From: Chionoecetes opilio
Taxonomy: Eukaryota; Arthropoda; Malacostraca; Decapoda; Majidae
NCBI GenBank assembly: GCA_016584305.1
Contig: JACEEZ010017961.1
Location: forward strand, 153,501 to 217,500
DNA length: 64,000 nucleotides
Direction: 5' to 3'
This document shows positions 21,920 through 32,407 of this stretch, piece after piece (the stretch's first letter is position 1; every line of letters starts with the position of its first letter). Below the pieces are notes generated by a model. The model was not told the origin of the DNA and did not search any database. It saw nothing but the letters and a program-made list of their open reading frames with translations. The translations under genes and the position numbers were made by a program.

Positions 21920-22085
21920 CCGTCCACCGGGCAGGCCAAGGAAGACATGGAGGCATTGTATTGAAGAGGATCTGGCAGCATTGGGCATTGAAGAACTTGA
22001 CGCAATGCATAGAGATAGTTGGAAGCGTATCATAGGCCGTCTAACCTCATAAAATATTATGGGAAAATCTGACGTTAAACAGAAA
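21920..22085 (+). pseudogene. LINE family P C-terminal fragment
   Basis: Plus-strand reading gives GRPRKTWRHCIEEDLAALGI followed by EELDAMHRD, matching 33083-33243 and the minus-strand copy at 58105-58270. This is the very C-terminus of a non-LTR reverse transcriptase protein. Truncated upstream; ends with the family's 3' UTR. Confidence 0.7.
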
Positions 22086-22434
22086 GACCGGTCAGCAACA
22101 CTAAATGTAGCGAAATGTTGACAGTTTCAAGGGTATGATACCCTTGGGCAGTCATAGTCTCCATTTCAATGTTATAATGATTAAAAAAAGATACCATTAT
22201 CATCACAACATGACATATTCTACTGTATGCACGGTCTCGTCTTTGCTTATATATGGACAGCTGACTTGAATGTATTCCTCAGGCCGCCATATTTGACTAG
22301 CGGCGGCGGCCCCAAAACCTGTTTGTAAAGAGGCAATGTTGCTCCCCGGCACATTTAAAGCTTTATCAGTACAGTGGTACCTTGGCTTACGAGTTGAATT
22401 CGTTCATTGATTTGTTCAACTCAATTTGCTCGTA

Positions 22435-23376
22435 CAGGGAGGTCCCGTTATACGAGCATTCGGTATACGAGAATCCGATGATACGAGATGTGTAAATTAG
22501 GGTCTATTTTCAATATACGAGATCGAAAATCCAATGATACGACATTCAAACTGGGGTGAGTAAAATTATCAAGTTCAAAATATGCGCCCTACCACTCCTG
22601 GGCTGGACAAAGGGGGATTTGGTTGACCCCAGTGAGGTCACCCCTAGCAAGCCGTGACCTGAAGGGTAATTAAGCATATGGCGCGGCCTGACATTTAAGG
22701 GTAATTAGCAGGTGTGCGGCCCCAACCTTGGGACTGCAGTCAGGTCACGCCTTGCTAGGGGTGACCTGAAGGGTAATTAAGCATATGGCGCGGCCTGACC
22801 TTTAGGGGTAATTAGCAGGTGTGCGGCCCCAACCTTGGGACTGCAGTCAGGTCACCCCTAGCAAGGCGTGACCTGAAGGGTAATTAAGCATATGGCGCGG
22901 CCTGACCTTTAGGGGTAATTAGCAGGTGTGCGGCCCCAACCTTGGGACTGCAGTCAGGTCACCCCTAGCAAGGCGTGACCTGAAGGGTAATTAAGCATAT
23001 GGCGCGGCCTGACCTTTAGGGGTAATTAGCAGGTGTGCGGCCCCAACCTTGGGACCGCAGTCAGGTCACCCCTAGCAAGGCGTGATCTGAAGGGTAATTA
23101 AGCATATGGCGCGGCCTGACCTTTAGGGGTAATTAGCAGGTGTGCGGCCCCAACCTTGGGACCGCTACACTACCTTTTCTTGTATCACGCGGCGTCCCCT
23201 ACATTACAACGTCTTTTTTGCTTGTTATGCATGTTTTATGTTTAATTAATGTGCAGTTATGTTATTTTGTGTGCTATTTTCTCTTTCAGAATGCTTTTTC
23301 TACAGAATAGGCAGTACAGTGTGGGTAATATAGACGCTGTGTGTTTGTTGTGTTTGCTATAGTTTATTTTAGCTTG

Positions 23377-23413
<37 letters not shown>

Positions 23414-23532
23414 GATGGGGTCCTGGAACCAAACCTATATTTTACCATTAGTTATGTGTTTCGTTATACGAGATTTCGCTTTACGAGTATGCCAGGTGGA
23501 ACCTAACTGCTCGTATCTTCGGGACCTCCCTG
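22435..23532 (+). mobile_element. Family A element, copy A4 (longest, five 107-bp units)
   Basis: Starts CAGGGAGGTCCCGTTATACG after TA 22433-22434 and ends before TA 23533-23534. It is the longest copy because it holds five head-to-tail 107-bp units. Its right half has the TTTTCTCTTTCAG acceptor-like word and a T-run. Inserted in element B. No coding capacity. Confidence 0.95.
22630..23164 (+). repeat. 107-bp tandem units inside copy A4 (five copies)
   Basis: Units start with CAGTSAGGTCACSCC-like sequence at 22630, 22737, 22844, 22951 and 23058, exactly 107 bp apart. Units differ from each other by only a few bases. Other family A copies hold two or three units, and A1 none. Confidence 0.95.
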
Positions 23533-23635
23533 TATATCAAATCAATTTTCCCCATTGAAATTAATTGAAATACCATTAATCCGTTCCAGCCCCAAAAAAA
23601 CCACCCAAATTTTTTGACTGTACCTATATGACTGG

Positions 23636-23950
23636 ACTGCACTCACCCTCTGCCATTTGCATTCGCTAGTGTTTACACTCTGTGTATCAGCTGTTTTCAT
23701 CAGCTGTTGGAAACAGCTGTGGGTGGAACTGCCGCTAAACGTACTGCACTCACCCTCTGCCATTTGCATTCGCCAGTGTTTACATTCTGTGTATCAGCTG
23801 TGGGTGGAACTGCCGCTAAACGTACTGCACTCACCCTCCGCCATTTGCATTCGCCAGTGTTTATACTCTGTGTATCAGCTGCTGGAAACAGCTGTGGGTG
23901 GAACTGCCGCGAAACGTACTGCACTCACCCTCCGCCATTTGCATTCGCCT
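23636..23950 (+). repeat. Tandem units of 83-107 bp inside element B
   Basis: CTGCACTCACCCTC recurs at about 23637, 23744, 23826 and 23920, and CTGTGGGTGGAACTGCCGC recurs between them. The length change comes from presence or absence of a CAGCTGTTGGAAACAG piece. Confidence 0.8.
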
Positions 23951-24547
23951 GTGTGAGCACAACACAACAGAGATGCTTCCACGGCGAGGTAACCACGTGA
24001 AGTGAACGAGTGAGACGCGGGATGCCGGACGGATGTTGTGGCATTCGCTGCGCCAACTAGTGTCGGCGTATCTGAAGCTTGCTTGTAAAAAAAATAAAAA
24101 AATAAAAAAAAAATAATAATAATCGCCCGTAACTCTGATTTTGGCTCGCAACTCAAAGCAAAAAATCGACCGAGAGACTGCTCGTAACTCGGAAAACTCG
24201 TAAGTTGGGGCACTCGTAAGTCAAGGTACCAGTGTACCGCTAAAATTTAAACAAGTTTTGTGAATAACTATTTAGTGCTTACCGGTCAAATATTAGTTAA
24301 TCAAAATTTTTTGGCCTGAACACTCAGTGAACAGCTGTTAAGGTCCAGTAACAAATTTGTGTATGCAGCCCCTAGGCCCTGACGTCATCATAACAATCTA
24401 ATCTGCAAACCATTGAACCCCTTGCTACGTAGGTCTGGCCACGACTGGCTGCAGACATGGCAATCCTAGTGCGATAGACATGTTTGTGAAGATATACAAG
24501 GTGTGAGAGCAGTAAAACTTGGTAGCTTGATGTGCTATAGCCGAGGT

Positions 24548-24710
24548 TTGGTTTGAGGACACAGGGGGGCAACATGAGCCTGTTATCACAGGCGCCAGTC
24601 ACTATAAAAATCCTGCCTGCACCTCCAACGGGGGTATATAGCCCTTAAGTGAACCTCCAGGGCCTACCATCCGAGCCCTGGAGGTCACTACCAACGGGCG
24701 CTATTGGCCA
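24548..24710 (+). mobile_element. SINE copy S2, 3' part
   Basis: Matches the 3' two thirds of SINE S3 and S5 (CATGAGCC, AATCCTGCCTGC, CCTACCATCCGAGCCCTGG, then CGCTATTGGC) and ends in an A-rich tail with ATAAAA words. The tRNA-like head is missing. Confidence 0.7.
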
Positions 24711-24792
24711 AAATGTATAAAAAATAAAAATAAAAAACATAAAACGCAATAGCCGAATGCACGATAGCCGAGGGTTTAGTGTATACCACACA

Positions 24793-24829
24793 CATATATA
24801 TATATATATTATATATATATATATATATA

Positions 24830-24870
<41 letters not shown>

Positions 24871-24886
24871 ATTATATATATACGTA
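24793..24886. repeat. (TA)n microsatellite
   Basis: Imperfect TA run between elements O and D1; both inserted at TA, consistent with a shared target-rich site. Confidence 0.95.
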
Positions 24887-24992
24887 AAAGCCTTATAACT
24901 TGGCACGATAGGGGCTCTGGCCCTTGCCGAGTTATTCAATGTGCCGAGTTATGCAATGTCCTCCTCTGATATGGAGAGGAAAAAAAAAAGGG

Positions 24993-25017
<25 letters not shown>

Positions 25018-25023
<6 letters not shown>

Positions 25024-25177
25024 ACAGTACAGATTTGATATCAAACTCAGCACAAATAGCACGCATGGACGCACCTGCATCCATCCTTGCCAGCACTTTC
25101 ATCTTTTCCTGCAGGCTCAGGCTCTTCAATTTCATTCCCTTCCTGCTGGAGACACCCTTGCGTGATGGAGCTGACAT
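25018..25177 (-). pseudogene. pogo/Tigger-type transposase N-terminus (fragment in D1)
   Basis: Minus-strand frame from ATG 25177: MSAPSRKGVSSRKGMKLKSL, then QEKMKVLARMDAGASMRAIC and AEFDIK, the pattern of a psq/CENP-B-type helix-turn-helix that binds transposon ends. It runs into a T-rich low-complexity stretch, so the rest of the transposase is deleted. The first ~31 codons are repeated on the plus strand at 25511. Confidence 0.65.
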
Positions 25178-25510
25178 CTTGATATACAGTACTGTATGAT
25201 GTAATCCCAAAACACGTAAAATATGTGGCAAATTAAAGCAAAGGTCGGGAACCAGCGTGTAGGCTGAGCCGTGTTTTTGTCGTCCAAGCACCGTCTTGGA
25301 TTACGAATCCCAATCCAATAACACTTGCTGAAATGTGTGTTATACTACTTTGTGATATTGTTTGCAATGTTTTGCACTGATTATTATTTCGGCTCCTACC
25401 AAGCTTGTGTTTTTGAAGCAGAAACCAATCCTTTTTCAATTTCGACAAAAAACGGAATTCGTATCCAAGACGGTGTTTTGGGATTACATCATACAGTACT
25501 GTATATCAAG

Positions 25511-25606
25511 ATGTCAGCTCCATCACGCAAGGGTGTCTCCAGCAGGAAGGGAATGAAATTGAAGAGCCTGAGCCTGCAGGAAAGGGTCAAAAAGACAAAA
25601 ACATGA
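25511..25606 (+). pseudogene. Inverted second copy of the D1 transposase start
   Basis: ATG at 25511 opens the same first ~28 residues as the minus-strand frame at 25177, then diverges and stops at 25604-25606. The similarity also covers about 45-60 bases upstream of each ATG and, further up, a TCCAAGACGGTG word, so promoter-proximal DNA was duplicated too. Confidence 0.65.
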
Positions 25607-25767
25607 CTTTATGCGACTGAGGATATGCCGAGTGTAAGTGAAGAGATGCAATTATAACATCAATATGCCGAGATACATTATTTTTTGCCGACTTTCTGTT
25701 TACATGTTCACACAAGAGGTTGTGAGGGCATGATATGCCGAGTGAAAACCATGAGATGCAGTTTAGG

Positions 25768-26106
<339 letters not shown>

Positions 26107-26255
26107 TGTCTTTGCCATGCCGAGTTATATCAAATTCCGAGTTATACAGTGCCGAGTTATAAGGCTTTTACTGTATTACAGACATGCCCTCGGTTTTCGA
26201 ACCTAATTAGTTCCCAAAAATTGTTCTAAAACCGTAACACATTTTTCCATAAGTA

Positions 26256-27163
26256 CAGGGAGGTCCTGAAGATACGAGCAGTTAGGTTCCACCTGGCATA
26301 CTCGTAAAGCGAAATCTCGTATAACGAAACACATAACTAATGGTAAAATATAGGTTTGGTTCCAGGACCCCACAATTAAGAAAAGAAAAAGAAAAAAGAA
26401 GATGTTTTTCAAGCTAAAATAAATTATAGCAAACACAACAAACACACAGCGTCTATATTACTCACACTGTACTACCTATTCTGTAGAAAAAGCATTCTGA
26501 AAGAGAAAATAGCACACAAAATAACATAACTGCACATTAATTAAACATAAAACATGCATAACAAGCAAAAAAGACATTGTAATGTAGGGGACGCCGCGTG
26601 ATACAAGATAAGGTAGTGTAGCGGTCCCAAGGTAGGGGCAGCACACCTGGCTAATTACCCCTAAAGGTGAGGCCCCGCCATATGCTTAATTACCCTAAAG
26701 GGCCATATGCTTAATTACCCTAAAGGTCACGCCTTGCTACGGGTGACCTGACTGTGGTCCCAAGGTTGGGGCCGCACACCTGCTAATTACCCCTAAATGT
26801 CAGGCCGTGCCATATGCTTAATTAGCCTTCAGGTCACGCCTTGCTAGGGGTGACCTGACTGCGGTCCCAAGGTTGGAGCCGCACACCTGCTAATTACCCC
26901 TAAATGTCAGGCCGCGCCATATGCTTAATTACCCTTCAGGTCACGGCTTGCTAGAGGTGACCTCACTGGGGTCAACCAAATCCCCCTTTGTCCAGCCCGG
27001 AAGTGGTAGGGCGCGCATTTTGAACTTGATAATTTTACCCACCCCAGTTTGAATGTCGTAGCATTGGATTTTCGATTTCGTATATTGAAAATAGACCCTA
27101 ATTTACACATCTCGTATCATCGGATTCTCGTATACCGAATGCTCGTATAACGGGACCTCCCTG
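26256..27163 (-). mobile_element. Family A element, copy A5
   Basis: TA at 26254-26255 and 27164-27165. Three 107-bp units, the first enlarged by a short internal duplication near 26695-26725. The host sequence left of it starts with CAGACATGCCCTCGGTTTTC at 26179, which looks like the terminus of yet another pogo-like family whose other end was not found. Confidence 0.95.
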
Positions 27164-27165
27164 TA

Positions 27166-27434
27166 CACTACGCGCCAAAATATTGTTCGCCGCATCATAA
27201 CAGACGCTCCCATAAGGGAATTCTGAAAATGTACTCTATAGCAGCCTAGTGACTTCCGAGAGAGATATTCTACATATGGCAGCTTGTTTAAAGCACGGAC
27301 AGTCCATCAAGACCGATGAGGAATGTTCAGATGCCACATGCCAATTATAGACGAAGCATTTTGAAAAGGATCGCCTTCCTTCCCGCGAGTAATTTGAACA
27401 GACGCGCTTTGGTATAACTATCATTATTTTCGTA
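27166..27434. other. No gene seen; upstream DNA of a transposase remnant
   Basis: AT-balanced sequence between copy A5 and the helix-turn-helix remnant at 27435. Probably internal DNA of a mobile element whose right end is not recognised. Confidence 0.35.
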
Positions 27435-27602
27435 ATGTGTAGCAAGAAAGACCTAACAAAGGAGCAAATTAAAGTTATTGTGACTCTACACAAGGCAGAG
27501 AGGCCAGAGGAAGAAATATCAAGGATTGTGGGTGTTACGAGGAAATGTGTGATGGAGTGGGTGGAGTGTTTCCTGAAGGGTGGCGGGGTGGCAAAACCGT
27601 AA
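27435..27602 (+). pseudogene. Tc1-type helix-turn-helix transposase N-terminus, 55 residues
   Basis: ATG at 27435 opens LTKEQIKVIVTLHKAERPEE then EISRIVGVTRKCVMEWVE, the usual pattern of the first DNA-binding helix-turn-helix of Tc1/mariner-type transposases (start of an N-terminal paired-like domain). The frame stops at TAA 27600-27602 with no catalytic domain behind it, and a LINE follows at once. It is shorter than any functional transposase of this class (over 300 residues). Confidence 0.5.
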
Positions 27603-27605
27603 CAT

Positions 27606-28850
27606 AAAGAAGTGGCCACAGCGAGGATACCCCCAGGAGGTGCACCCCCACACCTATCTCAAAGGCATCTTATGTTCCTCCAGCTACCCTTACCTTTGAT
27701 CTCCATCCTTCATACAGTGACATTACCAACCTTACAAGCCTCTCCGGTACCTTTTGTCTTCCTAATGCACATCTAATTGTATTTCTTGGAATCCTGTCAA
27801 ATGCCTTTTCCGGATCCACAAACACATGATACAGCCTTTTCTTCTTCTCCTATTTTTCCTGGAGGTGTCTTGTCATGAAGATTGCATCAGTAGTTGACTT
27901 TCCAGTCAGAAAGCCAAATTGGTAGTCATCGCTCTTGATGATTTTCTTAAGCCTTTCACACAACACACTTCCCAAATCTTTATCCCTTGTTCTAACAGCC
28001 TCAAACCTCTGTACCCACCACATGACGGTGCATCTACCTTTCCTTTAAACAGTGGTAAGGTAAAACTATCCTTCCATTCATCTGGACCTTTCTCCTTCCT
28101 CATAATCTTTTCAAAAACTCGTTATTTTTCTGATACCTGTTCTTCCTGCTAGTTTCAGCATATCACTGCTTACACCCGATGGACCTGGTGCCTTTCCATC
28201 TTTCATCCATCCCTTTCAATGTTCTTACTACCTCTTTTTCTATTATAATTTCCACTGGACCTTCCCCCTTTTCAACTTCCTCCAGCTCATTGTTATTTTC
28301 TACATTCAGCAGTTTCTCAAAATATTCTCTCCATCTTTCTCTCACCTCCCTCTCCACCACTTTGATTTCTCTGTTTTCATCCTTTACATACTTTGCTCCT
28401 TGTACATCCTTCTTGTCTTTTCTCATCTGCTTAACTACTCTGAACATCGTCAGCCTTTCTTCTGCCGTGTTCAAGTTCCGACTCCATTCTTCCGATGCTT
28501 GTTTCTTTGCTATTGCCACTTACCTCTTAGCATCTTTCGTCCTATCTCTACACTTTCTTTTATCCACCTCACATCTTGATCCTTGCCACTGTTTGAATGC
28601 GATTTTTTTTCCCTTCATTTTCTGTTGCACCTCTTCATTCCACCACCAAGTCTCCCTTTCTCTACCTCTTCTTCCAGATCCACACATTTTCAGACTTTCA
28701 GACACCACAGGCTCTTTCAGCTTCCATAGTTTTATTTATTTTACACCTTTTCTCTTTATTCTCTTCATCTTTTTTATTTTGAGGTCTACCCGTACCAACC
28801 TGTGCTACGTCAAACAACCCTCTTACTTCTTTTTGGAATGGGTAAAGTAA
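27606..28850 (-). pseudogene. LINE family P, region before and into the reverse transcriptase
   Basis: Minus-strand pieces in order from high to low coordinates: GRERETWWWNEEVQQKMKGK (28520-28708), VVKQMRKDKKDVQGAKYVKD and RERWREYFEKLLNVENN (28163-28519), and DEWKDSFTLPLFKGK (27906-28103), then reverse transcriptase finger-region DNA to 27606. This is the linker between endonuclease and reverse transcriptase and the start of the latter. The pieces are in different frames. The catalytic FADD part and the C-terminus are missing. Confidence 0.7.
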
Positions 28851-29106
28851 AACAGGGGTGACAAGAATAATAATTAAACAAAAGTGCAAAGAAAGGACAG
28901 AGGGTGAGGGCAAAAGCCCAAGTAAGATATTTTTTATCTTACCTGTAATGTACAGTTGTAAATTGTTACATAAAAGAAAAAGAAAATTAAGAAGAAATTA
29001 AGAAAAAACAGGGTGATGAGTCGGAAGTGTGTGTATACTGGTTCAAAGGAAGGGCTACAGCTAAGGATGTATAATAAAGACTAAAGGGATTGGCCAGCTG
29101 GTTTAC
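28851..29106. other. Intron sequence, no feature seen
   Basis: A-rich stretch between LINE P and the host exon at 29107; holds the donor-side intron start. Nothing else recognised. Confidence 0.4.
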
Positions 29107-29211
29107 CTGCAGGCTGGATCTGGGGGTTTTGAGACTCCTGTAAAGCTGCCTTCACCTGGGAAACGGCTGGTTTCGGGGCAACCCCTGGGCCTCCATGAGG
29201 GTTTTGGTTGC
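29107..29211 (-). CDS. Host gene exon 4: Pro/Gln-rich segment
   Basis: Minus strand. Acceptor ACCCTTCTACAG, donor GCAG|GTAAAC. Length 105 bp: two bases complete a Gly codon, 34 codons follow, and one base starts the next (phase 1/1). The peptide reads NQNPHGGPGVAPKPAVSQVK and then ALQESQNPQIQPA. It is Pro/Gln-rich and low in hydrophobic residues, so likely flexible. Both splice sites are good and the phase fits the exons at 38687-38848 and 12779-12901. The other frames of this piece contain stops or are shorter. No domain is recognised. Confidence 0.65.
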
Positions 29212-30360
29212 CTGTAGAAGGGTAAATGGTGCACTATGTATCAATAAGCATTTTGTTACAATTATTCATTATCATCATCATTACTACAATATTTTTGCTA
29301 TTATAGTACAGTCTACCCTCGATTTAAAGGACCTCGGTTTAACGGACTTCGGATTTAAAGGACTCCATTTGCGTGACAAATTTGCAGGCAAGAATGGCAT
29401 GTCAGACCGCTTATCGCCGCTCGAATTGTCAACTCAACATAATTTAGTATTTTCTCATTTTATTTTGGAATGCTTGGGTTTTAAGGAGTTTTGATGTATC
29501 AGATATTAAGATATATAAAGAAGGAGCCTGTGTTGCTGGTTATTTAGTGGTAGAAGATGTGTATTGTTTAAAATAGTGATTATTAGTGTTATGGAGTGGC
29601 CGCTGCAAGACTGTCTCCCTGTCACCTCAACACCTTAAATCACCCTTATGTAAGGTGACACGCAGTGCTACACTGACCTAAATAGTGACACATGTATAGA
29701 ACAGCTCATCACAACCATATAATATATACAATAATGAGCAATAGTCATGATAATAAGCAATACCTTTGACAGCCATGGCCAGCGTCATGGCTTGTAATCA
29801 TATGTTTACCTTTCACTAGCCAGACGATGAGAGAAAACGTCAACATTTTAGGGATAACTCATCACTTTACGGGCGACTATTTCTTCCTTTTTATCTCACT
29901 TTGGGGTGATTATAATGTGTCATGATGCTGCTGCTGCTGCTGCCGCGGCCGTGCTGCCAGGCATGGATGAGCGCCTTGAAAGTATTTTCATATCTTTACT
30001 CATATGTATGAATAATAGCAGTTAAAATGCGATTATATGTCTACATTCACCTAGAAAAATGATATTTTGTAGCATACCAAGCAGTAATGAGCGAGCCTGG
30101 ATACTTATTACCTCTCCTAATACAGGAGAACCTCGTTTATCCGGCACCCTCGGGGGGGAGCGCATGCCGGATAACTCATTTTGCCGTTTTTTTGAGAGTT
30201 ACTCTTGGGGCATTCTACGTGAAGTGTACACACTATTTGGCAAAATCTCGACACTAGGTCATGGATTTTGATTGTTTTTTGCATGCAAGTTGGGTCTGGT
30301 GAGATAACATCAAATACCCATTTTTATGGCTCTGGGTCACCCATGACCATTTTTATGGCC

Positions 30361-31221
30361 AGGTCAATTTTGGGTCAAACTGATTGACCCTAAACCTTTG
30401 AGAGGTCGTAACTTTGGCCAGAATTGACCAATCTGAACGATTTTGGTACCAAAATGCTCAGGAGAAAGAGATCTTTCAAATGAGTGGAAGAATGACATTC
30501 TTGGGACAATTTTTGCCATGATGACCCTTTTTTGAACTCTTTGACCTTTGACCCTGGCCAAAGTGCTACTTCGATCCGCCCAAAATTTTTTCTAAAGTTA
30601 GCTCTATTTATCTTTCATAACTCCAGGAAAAATAAAAATGGGATCTCCATGGGTTTTGAATCCATGGGTATTTATGTACCACCAGGTGGATGGTTTTTTC
30701 AGTCATGTCGCTCTACTGGGGCCGTTTATGACATCAGACAGTGTTCGTAAATAGTGATTTTGAGAATGTTTGATTTATCTTGACACAGTCATCATATTTC
30801 AGTCTTTCCAAACACGACCTCTCCCCCTTCCTAGGCTGCCCTGCCTTTTTTCAGTCTTACATTAGATGTTATTTAATACAAAACATTAGACAAAAGATTA
30901 TTTAGGACAAAAATTTAAACAAAAACTCTTAGACAAAACATTGTTTAATACATACATAGGTACTCATTTGAGCAGAGCCATCACTTTGTTTGTTGCATCA
31001 GACTCCTTCTTGCTAATCGTGTAGGTTCTTCCTGTTGCAGTTTTTGGTTCTACTGACACCAAAATGTCAGAGATGTCCATAAAACAAGAATCTTCCATTT
31101 CAGGGAAGCAAAAACTGGGAGAGGGTCCATGCGGGTGAAGAAATTTCACATTCACTTCTTGTGACTCTGGAAAAGCTTCAGAAATGCAAGCAAGCCACCA
31201 ATGTCCATCGTAAATCACAGT
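30361..31221 (-). repeat. Left 861-bp arm of the inverted repeat in M
   Basis: Near-identical in inverted form to 31547-32407; by eye only a handful of single-base differences and T-run changes were seen. It includes the last ~86 codons of the M gene and its 3' flank. Confidence 0.9.
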
Positions 31222-31494
31222 TCCATATCCAAACTTCATATTCCCAAGAGTTTCAGCGAATACAAACAAATCTCTTGGTGATACAATCTGCTTGTCATAG
31301 GGTCTTCTCAAGCTCTCTTTAGTTGCCTCCCTTTTGATGGTGCCACCTACGCCGTCTGATGGGCCTTTCCCATGGCTAGTGGCAAAAAAATGCCACTCTG
31401 CTTCTATGCCATATTCCTCTTTAAGCCAGCAAAGATTCTGGAAAGATTTACAGTTTTTATACTGTGCAGCACATCCGTCCGAAAAGTAGTACAT
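30964..31494 (-). CDS. DDE-transposase-like protein of element M, 3' exon(s)
   Basis: Minus strand, 176 residues from an internal ATG at 31494 to a stop at 30964. The protein begins YYFSDGCAAQYKNCKSFQNL, continues AEWHFFATSHGKGPSDGVGG and then TVIYDGHWWLACISEAFPES. I recall the FSDG...HGKGP.D motifs from a multicopy uncharacterised family in insects, cnidarians and other animals, where spaced Asp residues suggest a DDE/RNase-H-fold transposase; this is memory, not a search. The N-terminal half is missing, either in an upstream exon not present in M or deleted. Alternatively 31494 is inside an exon whose acceptor is further up. Confidence 0.55.
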   Translation of the reverse strand: MYYFSDGCAAQYKNCKSFQNLCWLKEEYGIEAEWHFFATSHGKGPSDGVGGTIKREATKESLRRPYDKQIVSPRDLFVFAETLGNMKFGYGTVIYDGHWWLACISEAFPESQEVNVKFLHPHGPSPSFCFPEMEDSCFMDISDILVSVEPKTATGRTYTISKKESDATNKVMALLK

Positions 31495-31540
31495 TTTCTT
31501 TGACTTGTTTTCTTTTGACTTTTTTTTTAAACTTGCAGGC

Positions 31541-31804
31541 TATGTCACTGTGATTTACGATGGACATTGGTGGCTTGCTTGCATTTCTGAAGCTTTTCCA
31601 GAGTCACAAGAAGTGAATGTGAAATTTCTTCACCCGCATGGACCCTCTCCCAGTTTTTGCTTCCCTGAAATGGAAGATTCTTGTTTTATGGACATCTCTG
31701 ACATTTTGGTGTCAGTAGAACCAAAAACTGCAACAGGAAGAACCTACACGATTAGCAAGAAGGAGTCTGATGCAACAAACAAAGTGATGGCTCTGCTCAA
31801 ATGA
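31541..31804 (+). CDS. Inverted copy of the last exon of the M gene
   Basis: On the plus strand a strong acceptor (TTTTTTTTAAACTTGCAG, 31522-31539) is followed by an open frame that reads VTVIYDGHWWLACISEAFPE and ends at TGA 31802-31804, the same C-terminus as the minus-strand frame. The minus-strand copy has no such splice acceptor at the equivalent place but runs on into upstream coding sequence. So this arm preserves an intron boundary that the other arm lacks or lost. Confidence 0.5.
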   Translation, partial: YVTVIYDGHWWLACISEAFPESQEVNVKFLHPHGPSPSFCFPEMEDSCFMDISDILVSVEPKTATGRTYTISKKESDATNKVMALLK

Positions 31805-32407
31805 GTACCTATGTATGTATTAAACAATGTTTTGTCTAAGAGTTTTTGTTTAAATTTTTGTCCTAAATAATCTTTTGTCTAATGTTTTGTATTAAATAAC
31901 ATCTAATGTAAGACTGAAAAAAGGCAGGGCAACCTAGGAAGGGGGAGAGGTCGTGTTTGGAAAGACTGAAATATGATGACTGTGTCAAGATAAATCAAAC
32001 ATTCTCAAAATCACTATTTACGAACACTGTCTGATGTCATAAACGGCCCCAGTAGAGCGACATGACTGAAAAAACCATCCACCTGGTGGTACATAAATAC
32101 CCATGGATTCAAAACCCATGGAGATCCCATTTTTATTTTTCCTGGAGTTATGAAAGATAAATAGAGCTAACTTTAGAAAAAAATTTGGGCGGATCGAAGT
32201 AGCACTTTGGCCAGGGTCAAAGGTCAAAGAGTTCAAAAAAGGGTCATCATGGCAAAAATTGTCCCAAGAATGTCATTCTTCCACTCATTTGAAAGATCTC
32301 TTTCTCCTGAGCATTTTGGTACCAAAATTGTTCAGATTGGTCAATTCTGGCCAAAGTTATGACCTCTCAAAGGTTTAGGGTCAATCAGTTTGACCCAAAA
32401 TTGACCT
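31547..32407 (+). repeat. Right 861-bp arm of the inverted repeat in M
   Basis: Partner of 30361-31221; equal length. A transcript through both arms would fold into a long hairpin. Confidence 0.9.

Larger units (their letters stand above)
22372..24234. mobile_element. TA-flanked Tigger-like element B, interrupted by A4
   Basis: Left end CAGTGGTACCTTGGCTTACG after TA 22370-22371; right end is its inverse, followed by TA 24235-24236. CGTAACTCG/CTCGTAAG words recur near the right end (24128-24215). Inside are copy A4 and, at 23636-23950, about three imperfect tandem units of 83-107 bp (landmark CTGCACTCACCCTC). No transposase. Confidence 0.85.
20231..24781. mobile_element. TA-flanked Tigger-like element O, holding element B and copy A4
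   Basis: Left end CACTTAACCCTCTGCTATCG (after TA 20229-20230) and right end whose inverse is CACTAAACCCTCGGCTATCG (followed by TA 24782-24783). ATAGCCG and GCTAT words recur near both ends (20270-20310 and 24745-24775). Interior in order: unique AT-rich DNA, the (GGT)n block, two LINE 3' fragments, element B with A4 inside, and a partial SINE. No transposase frame was found, so it is non-autonomous or internally deleted. Confidence 0.8.

Noticed and set aside
28179..28850. 223-residue plus-strand Ser/Phe-rich frame
   Set aside because: It is the antisense of LINE P, which has recognisable coding blocks on the minus strand.
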